Made by a program: the position numbers and the translations under genes
Shown: in pieces, positions 58,988 through 64,000 of the stretch
Layout: each line of letters opens with the position of its first letter
Numbering within the stretch: position 1 is the first letter of the stretch
Notes under the pieces: generated by a model
Databases searched by the model: none
Seen by the model: only the letters and a program-made list of their open reading frames with translations
Told to the model about the DNA's origin: nothing
Source: Candidatus Zixiibacteriota bacterium
GTDB lineage: Bacteria > Zixibacteria > MSB-5A5 > GN15 > JAAZOE01
Length of the DNA stretch: 64,000 bases
Assembly: GCA_023138975.1 (NCBI GenBank)
Contig: JAGLON010000031.1
Span: forward strand, 55,199-119,198
Reading direction: 5' to 3'

Positions 58988-59389
58988 ATGTTAAAACGGG
59001 CACATGTGTACTGCAATATGGAAGACTCCGTTTGTAAGGAGACCAAAGTGTTCCTTGAAGAAAATGGGGTCCTGGTAACGGAGAGGGATATCTCCAAACA
59101 ACCGTTAACTAAACGTGAATTAAATAGAGTCTTGGGGTTTCACAACCCGAAGCATTATCTGAATAGTGCATGTCCAGCTTTTAAGAAAAATAAACTGGAT
59201 GAAAAGATTCCTCCGCGCGAGGAACTACTTAAATTAATCGCGGAAAACCCCGAGTTGCTCCGGCAGCCGATAATTATGTGCGGGCGATTGATGACTATAG
59301 GAACTGGGAAGAAGCAACTGATCGACATGTTTCAGATAGCCGTTTCAGGTAACGGTTCTGATAGACGCAGGCATACCGTAGCAAAGTAA
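58988..59389 (+). CDS. Spx/ArsC-fold protein, not a canonical arsenate reductase
   Basis: 133 residues of the thioredoxin-like ArsC/Spx family: AHVYCNMEDSVCKETKVFLEE, then LTKRELNRVLGFHNPKHYL, PELLRQPIIMCGRLMTIG. At the CxxC position, where ArsC has its catalytic Cys and Spx its redox pair, the sequence reads DSVC: only Cys16 is kept, with an additional Cys9. The arsenate reductase active site is therefore not present. It may be an Spx-like regulator or a redox protein. It is a lone gene with a long leader rich in inverted repeats. No arsenic genes nearby. Confidence 0.75.
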   Translation: MLKRAHVYCNMEDSVCKETKVFLEENGVLVTERDISKQPLTKRELNRVLGFHNPKHYLNSACPAFKKNKLDEKIPPREELLKLIAENPELLRQPIIMCGRLMTIGTGKKQLIDMFQIAVSGNGSDRRRHTVAK

Positions 59390-59447
59390 TATTTCTTTAT
59401 TCTCTCACTACTTATTACGGCAAGACCTTTCACTGCTTCCTTATAAC

Positions 59448-59476
59448 TTTACAAGCACGTTTGATTGTCCTATATT
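59448..59476 (+). promoter_or_regulatory. Sigma-70 type promoter of ETF-QO
   Basis: -35 TTTACA (59448-59453) and -10 TATATT (59471-59476) with a 17-base spacer; GGAGAGAGGGAC ribosome site and ATG at 59507 follow. Confidence 0.6.
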
Positions 59477-59506
59477 CTCCTTAATTGATAAAAGGAGAGA
59501 GGGACA

Positions 59507-61168
59507 ATGGCTATCGAGCGTGACGTTCTTGACGTTGATGTACTTATCGTTGGAGCCGGACCGGCCGGTTTGGCTTGTGCTTATCATTTGACAAAAAAGG
59601 CGGAAGAAAAAGGCCTTGAGCCTCCCGCCGTTCTGGTCATAGAAAAGGGCAGTTTCCCCGGAGCGCATAGTTTTTCGGGAGCTGTTATGAATCCATCCGG
59701 GATCGCTTCGTTGATGCCCGATTTTCTTGAAAAGAAAATGCCCTTTGAGGCTATGGTTTTAGAAGATTCGCTCTGGTTTATGACGCAGGCTTCTCATTAT
59801 AAATTGCCTTTCACTCCGCCGGGTATGGGGAACGAAGGCAATTATATAATTTCATTGAACAAATTCACACGGTGGCTGGCTGAGCAGACCGAGGCTTTGG
59901 GAGTCGATGTGTATCCTGAAACCGCCGCCTGTGAGCTTATTGTTGAGGATGGCAAGACGGTCGGTATTCAGACGGTTGATATGGGGCTGGATAAAGAAGG
60001 CAATCAAAAATCAAATTTTGAGCCGGGTACTATCATAAAAGCCAGCGTTACTATTCTGGCCGAGGGTACTCATGGATCACTGACAAAACAGACCAAAGAC
60101 AAACTGGCCATTTTCAATGAATCAATAAATCAATCTTACCTGACCGGCGTTAAAGAAATCTGGGAATTGCCAGACGGCAGATTAAAAGAAGGGGAAGTTA
60201 TTCATACCTTCGGCGCGCCGCTTCCGACATATGAATATGGCGGTGGGTTTATTTACAGTATGGCCGGGAATATGGCGGCCATCGGTTATGCTGTGGGGTT
60301 GAACTCTCCCGATCCAACCAATGATGCGCATCGTCGTTTTCAGGAGTATAAGGCTCATCCGTCGATACGCCCGATTCTTGAAGGCGGCACGATGCTTCAT
60401 TATGGCGCCAAGACTATTCCTGAAGGTGGATATTACTCGATGCCGAGGCTTTACGACAATAGCCTGCTGATAATCGGTGACAGCGCCGGATTTTTAAATT
60501 CGCAGAAACTTAAAGGGATTCACCTCGCTATTCAATCCGGTATCATGGCGGCCGAGACAATTTTTGAGGCGATCGAGAAGGAAGATTTCTCATCGGCAAC
60601 CTTAAAATCAATGCAGAACCGGTTTGAAGCCAGTACGGCCAAGGAAGAGTTGTTCAAGGTCCGTAATTACCATCAGGGATTCGAAGGCGGAATATTTGGC
60701 GGTATGATTCATTCAGGGTTCCAATTGTTGTCCGGCGGACGCGGGCTGTTTGACAAGAAAGATCCCGGTCCTGATTCCAAACATATGATGAAATGGTCCG
60801 AGTTTTTCAAAGGCGGACGAACTCCGAAACCGCAGTTAAAATATGACAACAAATTCCTTTTTGATAAACTGACTGATGTGTACAAGAGCGGAGCCAAGCA
60901 CGAAGAAGAGCAGCCTTCACATCTGGTTATATCTGATTTTGATATCTGCAATAATCGTTGTACGGTTGAGTACGGCAACCCGTGTCAGTATTTCTGCCCG
61001 GCTCAGGTGTATGAAATGGTTGATAACGAGGACGGCACTGGCAAGCATTTACAGTTGACGCCTTCAAATTGCGTTCATTGTAAAACGTGCGATATCGCCG
61101 ATCCGTATCAGGTTATTAACTGGGTCGTCCCCGAAGGCGGCGGCGGTCCAAATTATGAAAATTGTTAA
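59507..61168 (+). CDS. Electron transfer flavoprotein-ubiquinone oxidoreductase
   Basis: Passes electrons from ETF to the quinone pool. 553 residues with an N-terminal FAD motif (VLIVGAGPAGLACAYHL), SFSGAVMNP, FIYSMAGNMAAIGYAVG, IIGDSAGFLNSQKLKGIH, and a C-terminal 4Fe-4S domain with CNNRC, CQYFCPA and CVHCKTCDIADP. The domain order matches the mitochondrial and bacterial ETF-QO. No ETF alpha or beta gene is in the window, so the donor flavoprotein lies elsewhere. Monocistronic with its own promoter and terminator. Confidence 0.93.
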   Translation: MAIERDVLDVDVLIVGAGPAGLACAYHLTKKAEEKGLEPPAVLVIEKGSFPGAHSFSGAVMNPSGIASLMPDFLEKKMPFEAMVLEDSLWFMTQASHYKLPFTPPGMGNEGNYIISLNKFTRWLAEQTEALGVDVYPETAACELIVEDGKTVGIQTVDMGLDKEGNQKSNFEPGTIIKASVTILAEGTHGSLTKQTKDKLAIFNESINQSYLTGVKEIWELPDGRLKEGEVIHTFGAPLPTYEYGGGFIYSMAGNMAAIGYAVGLNSPDPTNDAHRRFQEYKAHPSIRPILEGGTMLHYGAKTIPEGGYYSMPRLYDNSLLIIGDSAGFLNSQKLKGIHLAIQSGIMAAETIFEAIEKEDFSSATLKSMQNRFEASTAKEELFKVRNYHQGFEGGIFGGMIHSGFQLLSGGRGLFDKKDPGPDSKHMMKWSEFFKGGRTPKPQLKYDNKFLFDKLTDVYKSGAKHEEEQPSHLVISDFDICNNRCTVEYGNPCQYFCPAQVYEMVDNEDGTGKHLQLTPSNCVHCKTCDIADPYQVINWVVPEGGGGPNYENC

Positions 61169-61186
61169 TTAGCAATAAATGAAAAG

Positions 61187-61218
61187 AAAAGCCCCGTCGT
61201 TTTTCGGCGGGGTTTTTT
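61187..61218 (+). terminator. Terminator of ETF-QO
   Basis: Stem GCCCCGTCG/CGGCGGGG around TTTTT and a following TTTTTT, 19 bases past the stop. A-run upstream makes it usable for the convergent gene too. Confidence 0.88.
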
Positions 61219-61229
61219 GGTGATTCTTA

Positions 61230-62054
61230 TTATGAATTCTGATTGGCATGTATTTTTGCCATCATCCACCAGAATGCTTTTCCTTTGATGTAGCAATTAA
61301 AGCAATGAGAGTGGGCACAGCTTCCACACGATTCACAATCGTTCAGGGTGCACCAATCGACGCACCAGCTGCATCCGTCGCTTTCGTCAGGATAGAAAGT
61401 CCCGTCCGGGTCATAACTTTCGATATCCGCGAAATCAAAGAGAACTTTATAGTTGGTGGAACAATATTCCCGGATTTGGTTATTTCTCTGGTAAAGATTA
61501 CCGCTTGGGCCGGTGCCGTCAAGATGCCCGGTCATGTAGATAAAGAGAACATTGGGATAAGCGATTTCAAGATTATTCATGGCGTTGAGGTAGGTGTTGA
61601 TTCCCGCCTCAGAATTATCTGAAGCTCCACCGCACCAGGACCACATAACAACATTGTATTCGGGATGTGCCGTGAGCCAGATTCTGGTCGGAGGAACCCA
61701 TGAAGTATCGCCATGATGGCCCAAGTCATCGCTGGTTTCATGAATGGTCGGGAGGTTCAAGGTAGAATCCTCATTATAGAGCATATTCAAGCCGGTGACA
61801 ATCTGACCGCCGTGAGAAGTGTGACCGTAGTAGATATTATAATTGGCTTGAATTGAATCAATAATATCAGCCGAAATAGAGGTAAATGAGCCTACCGCCG
61901 AATGATCGGCCAAAACCGTTCCGGTAGAGTCTCCGGTAATTAGACCGCCGCCTCCGCTGGCCGACGGAGAATTGTCATCACTGCATTGAATGAGAAACGA
62001 CATTGATAGAATTGTTATAGCCCCTAACAGTAATATCTGTAATGATTTACGCAC
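61230..62054 (-). CDS. Cys-rich lipoprotein of unknown function
   Basis: 274 residues. Lipobox FLIQC with acylation at Cys24, a Gly/Ser-rich linker, then a fold beginning with VLADHSAVGSFTSI and HTSHGGQIVTGL and containing WLTAHPEYNVVMWSWCGG and LFIYMTGHLDGTG. The C-terminal region holds nine cysteines in about 40 residues (CSWCVDWCTLNDCESCGSC, then CFNC). This suggests disulfides or a metal site in an exposed module. I do not recognise the family; the GHTSHGGQI and TGHLDGTG His residues would suit a hydrolase or metalloenzyme, but this is inference. Confidence 0.7.
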   Translation of the reverse strand: MRKSLQILLLGAITILSMSFLIQCSDDNSPSASGGGGLITGDSTGTVLADHSAVGSFTSISADIIDSIQANYNIYYGHTSHGGQIVTGLNMLYNEDSTLNLPTIHETSDDLGHHGDTSWVPPTRIWLTAHPEYNVVMWSWCGGASDNSEAGINTYLNAMNNLEIAYPNVLFIYMTGHLDGTGPSGNLYQRNNQIREYCSTNYKVLFDFADIESYDPDGTFYPDESDGCSWCVDWCTLNDCESCGSCAHSHCFNCYIKGKAFWWMMAKIHANQNS

Positions 62055-62219
62055 CTAAGTTCTCCTTGTTATATAAATGGACCTATTAATAGATATCGGC
62101 TCATGTTTTTAAGAAAGTTAAGTTATTTTGGGATAAATAGGAAATTCTTTTAACAGGATATGTTTTAATAGGTTAGTTAACGAGTTCCAAGTCTATTGTT
62201 TTCGCGTCACTGCGAAAAA

Positions 62220-62380
62220 CTTTGTACCGCACCCATTGGGTGCGACATATTGGGTTGACCTGCTGATTACTCATATCTGAAAAACGTGCAAACATTATAC
62301 TGACTTATCTCATCCCAACCATGAATGCTATAGTCCTGTACAGCTGGGGTTGGACAAAAGGCCTCATGAGGGCACCCGGG
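62220..62380. repeat. Dispersed repeat family B, copy 1
   Basis: Carries the palindrome GCACCCATTGGGTGC (62229-62243), the shared CTGCTGATTA..TATACTGACTTATC block and CATCCCAACCATGAATG, and ends in GGCACCCGG. Compared with copy 2 it has about 40 extra bases between GAATG and GGCACCC, breaking the second hairpin. Confidence 0.6.
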
Positions 62381-62420
62381 CCGAGCACAGAATTCTATTT
62401 ATCCTCTACAAATACAATTT

Positions 62421-62518
62421 GTCATCCTCGCGCACGCGGGGATCCATGCCCAAGCAAGGTCAATCTCTGCTCTGGATTCCCGACTCGTCCGGCTAACGCG
62501 CGGACTCTCGGGAATGAC
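62421..62518. repeat. Palindromic GTCATCC/GGAATGAC element
   Basis: Begins GTCATCC, has GGGGATCCA and TGGATTCCCGA inside, and ends GGGAATGAC, so the ends form a long imperfect hairpin. It resembles the widespread bacterial intergenic GTCATTCCCGC type of repeat. Confidence 0.55.
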
Positions 62519-62607
62519 ATGGATTAGGATTGATAATGGGTTTACTCGTCAGCGACGAGTACCTTGCGTTTTCCATCTGAAAAACTTGTTTTTTTCGCAC
62601 TATTCTT

Positions 62608-62826
62608 TAAAAAGTCTCGTTATTTCATATACCACAAGGTGTTATGGCGAATTGGCTTTGTTTGCTCATTTTTTAAAGTTTTTTTTGGATGATGGTTTAA
62701 AGAGCTGATTGATAGACTTTGTTTCTTTGTATTTGCTGTTCGCATTGTATTTCCTTTATTGATTCTGTTTATTATATTGATGTAATAGCAATTAGTATCA
62801 AGTTGGTAGTGAAATTGTATGATGGG
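62608..62826 (-). repeat. Dispersed repeat family A, copy 2 (near full length)
   Basis: Similar throughout to 32576-32800 (left AAAAAGTCTCGTTA, TTTGCTCATTTTTT, right ATTAGTATCAAGTTGGTAG then TGAAATT). The strand-matched leader TACATCAATATAATAAACAG is close to TACATCATAATAGTAAACAG of copy 1, including a TATAAT-like box. Confidence 0.65.
62620..62745 (-). CDS. Small ORF (41 codons) inside repeat family A, copy 2
   Basis: ATG at 62743-62745 preceded by AATAAAGGAAATACA, ending just inside the left edge of the repeat. It encodes a basic peptide starting MRTANTKKQS with KNEQTKPI at residues 25-32, in line with the 42-residue frame of copy 1. An upstream extension of the frame to 62901 crosses non-repeat sequence and is less likely. 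Confidence 0.35.
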   Translation of the reverse strand: MRTANTKKQSLSISSLNHHPKKTLKNEQTKPIRHNTLWYMK

Positions 62827-62837
62827 ACATAAAGACA

Positions 62838-62879
62838 GATTGCCGCACCCCGACTTCGTCAGGGTTCGCAATGACGAGG
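62838..62879. repeat. Palindromic GATTGCCGC element
   Basis: ATTGC..GCAAT arms around CGCACCCCGACTTCGTCAGG, followed by GACGAGG. Another unit of the common ATTGCCGC/GCAATGACG intergenic class. Confidence 0.5.
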
Positions 62880-62907
62880 ATAAAAAGATAGTATTAAACA
62901 ATTCTGG

Positions 62908-62935
62908 ATTTGCATTAGATTGGTAGTGAAAGTGT
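62908..62935 (-). repeat. Fragment of repeat family A
   Basis: GCATTAGATTGGTAGTGAAA matches the right block of family A (ATTAGTATC..TTGGTAGTGAAA) with a short internal deletion. Confidence 0.45.
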
Positions 62936-63037
62936 TTTTAGGGCAGACGGGGTGTATACTGAAGATGGATGAATATGATATGAGATTGATAAAACGAAAC
63001 AAACATGGTACCCGGCTTTATAAATAGTGAGGGAAGA

Positions 63038-63691
63038 ATGGCATATTCAAATCTAATTAAAATATGTATTTATGTCCTCATGCTTTCAATTTTGTCTTCC
63101 TGTAGTCGGACAGTTGATAAAGCAGAATCTGATACATTTTCTGTGGAGGCGAGCTACTTTTTGGATTATTTATCTGTTAATGCCAACAATAAAGTACTTG
63201 ATGAAGAGCAAAGAATCCTTTTAATCGAGAGGTATCCTAATGTAGATATTCAATTACTTGATGATAGTATCTTATTTGTGACAAATGTTCGGTGTACTGG
63301 GGGCTTTTTTAAATTTATGACTAATCTCCAAATTAACGATCTTCAAGAATTAACTTGCCAAGTTGGTGCTCCGGGAGTCATTGAGAATGCAAAAATGGTA
63401 AGTACTATCAAATCAAATGAATGGAAGGTTGATCTTTGCCAAGTGAATAATCGAAACGACATGTATATCCTTTCTGTTTACTCACCCAGCGATTTTAAAC
63501 ATAATACCCCGCCAAGTTATTTTATCATTATCGGAGTGAGTAAGTTGGAAATGCTTAATGTAACGGATGGTAAATTGCAAATAGCTGTAATATGGCTAAA
63601 TAGTAGCGCAGACCAACAAGCTAATAGTTTCCAATTGGACTTTCCCGAAGATAGTCAAATAACTGCCGAGCAAATTTCAGTTGTGCAATAA
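63038..63691 (+). CDS. Small lipoprotein of unknown function
   Basis: 217 residues from the ATG preceded by GAGGGAAGA; an earlier in-frame start at 63005 has no ribosome site. Lipobox ILSSC with acylation at Cys22. The rest is a compact alpha/beta protein of unknown family (YFLDYLSVNANNKVLDEEQ, LFVTNVRCTGGFFKFM). AT-rich codon use, and flanked on both sides by repeats of the same families, so possibly accessory. No function suggested. Confidence 0.65.
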   Translation: MAYSNLIKICIYVLMLSILSSCSRTVDKAESDTFSVEASYFLDYLSVNANNKVLDEEQRILLIERYPNVDIQLLDDSILFVTNVRCTGGFFKFMTNLQINDLQELTCQVGAPGVIENAKMVSTIKSNEWKVDLCQVNNRNDMYILSVYSPSDFKHNTPPSYFIIIGVSKLEMLNVTDGKLQIAVIWLNSSADQQANSFQLDFPEDSQITAEQISVVQ

Positions 63692-63830
63692 TTACATAAA
63701 ATGGAACTCTGTACCGTACCCTTTGGAGGCGAGATATTGGGTTGGTCTGCTGATTATTTATGTCTGGAAAACTGGATAACGTTATACTGACTTATCTCAT
63801 CCCAACCATGAATGGTTGGGGCACCCGGAA
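63690..63830. repeat. Dispersed repeat family B, copy 2
   Basis: TAATTACATAAAATGGAACT at the left, a decayed GTACCCTTTGGAGGC in place of the palindrome, the GGTCTGCTGATTA and TTATACTGACTTATC blocks, then an intact hairpin CCCAACCAT-GA-ATGGTTGGG and GGCACCCGG. Confidence 0.6.
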
Positions 63831-64000
63831 AAACTTCAGGATTGATTTTCCTGACAAAGGAACGCTAACTCTTGACCGATTTTCTGTCGTGCCCTAATTA
63901 CATAAAGTGGAACTTTGTACCACACCCATTGGGTGCGAGATACGGGCGATTAGCTATCACAAATGATCCTCATATTGAGATTCGTTTTGATCTTGCATGG
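63692..64000. other. Repeat-rich intergenic region to the window edge
   Basis: Contains family B copy 2 (63690-63830) and a truncated copy 3 (63892-63952). No gene seen; the last 50 bases show nothing recognisable. Confidence 0.6.
63892..63952. repeat. Dispersed repeat family B, copy 3 (partial)
   Basis: Starts with CCCTAATTACATAAAGTGGA, then ACTTTGTACC and CACCCATTGGGTGCGAGATA, matching the left part of copies 1 and 2, then diverges before the CTGCTGATTA block. Confidence 0.55.

Larger units (their letters stand above)
62055..63037. other. Repeat-rich intergenic region, about 1 kb
   Basis: No ordinary gene. Contains repeat family B copy 1 (62220-62380), a GTCAT-type palindrome (62421-62518), repeat family A copy 2 (62608-62826), a second small palindrome (62838-62879) and a family A fragment (62908-62935). 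Nothing recognised in 62055-62219 or 62936-63037. Confidence 0.7.

Noticed and set aside
58988..59389. Arsenate reductase ArsC
   Set aside because: The catalytic Cys position is Asp and no arsenic resistance gene is near.
1..64000. CRISPR arrays, tRNA or rRNA genes, prophage or transposase genes
   Set aside because: I saw no regularly spaced repeats, no cloverleaf-like sequence in any intergenic gap and no integrase or transposase. The repeats present are dispersed palindromes, not spacer arrays.

Overview
The window reads as chromosomal DNA of a Gram-negative bacterium of the Fibrobacteres-Chlorobi-Bacteroidetes (FCB) superphylum. A poorly cultured lineage such as candidate phylum Zixibacteria is my best guess. 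This is inferred from gene content, not from a marker tree: TonB-dependent receptor, PorV/PorQ-family barrel and secreted proteins with a C-terminal FlgD-like sorting domain (type IX secretion type), a DUF2723 membrane glycosyltransferase, DUF4175 and DUF4159 proteins, many lipoproteins with clear lipoboxes, and a flagellin behind a sigma-54 type promoter. There is no rRNA, tRNA, CRISPR array, recognisable transposase or prophage.

Layout. 1-3390: cell-division and envelope operon, degenerate FtsE (partial) - FtsX - EnvC-like activator - DNA polymerase III delta prime, with short overlaps. 3397-4651: two tandem paralogous small barrel-like proteins. 4739-7651: DUF2723 membrane protein. 7818-8066: small membrane protein. 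8074-14131: leftward operon DUF4159 - DUF4175 - TPR protein. 14364-16800: class II aldolase and a CDF metal exporter, convergent. 16951-22502: signalling locus with a binding protein, membrane histidine kinase, three single receivers and a receiver-GAF-kinase protein. 22886-29204: TonB receptor, sorted secreted protein and PorV-like barrel. 29252-32268: DUF1648 protein, flagellin, ribosomal protein L28 and a TGS-domain GTPase. 32269-37232: repeat-rich accessory stretch with a large sorted exoprotein, a GNAT acetyltransferase and a caspase-like lipoprotein. 37428-43699: HAMP protein, a polytopic membrane protein and two GT-C type glycosyltransferases. 43761-50696: valyl-tRNA synthetase, MazG, polyprenyl synthase and a VWA/GATase membrane protein. 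50699-52382: two paralogous lipoproteins with a sorting domain. 52647-61168: metabolic stretch rich in Fe-S and redox genes (lysine-dehydrogenase-like enzyme, IscX, Rrf2 regulator, PdxS-PdxT, IspH, two Rieske ferredoxins, O-methyltransferase, Spx/ArsC-like protein, ETF-ubiquinone oxidoreductase). 61230-64000: two unknown lipoproteins in a field of dispersed repeats.

How genes work together. FtsE/FtsX/EnvC would form the division-site switch for peptidoglycan amidases, here with a catalytically degenerate ATPase. The binding protein and membrane kinase look like an input module feeding several receivers. The TonB receptor, sorted protein and PorV-like barrel look like one surface unit. IscX, Rrf2, the PLP synthase pair (PLP is the cysteine desulfurase cofactor), IspH, Rieske proteins and ETF-QO form a neighbourhood linked by Fe-S chemistry.

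The most unusual items are the FtsE lacking catalytic residues, the signalling locus, the sigma-54 flagellin promoter, lipoproteins that also carry a sorting-type C-terminus, and dispersed intergenic repeats. One repeat family occurs twice in near full length, each copy with a 41-42 codon reading frame behind a good ribosome binding site, plus two fragments.
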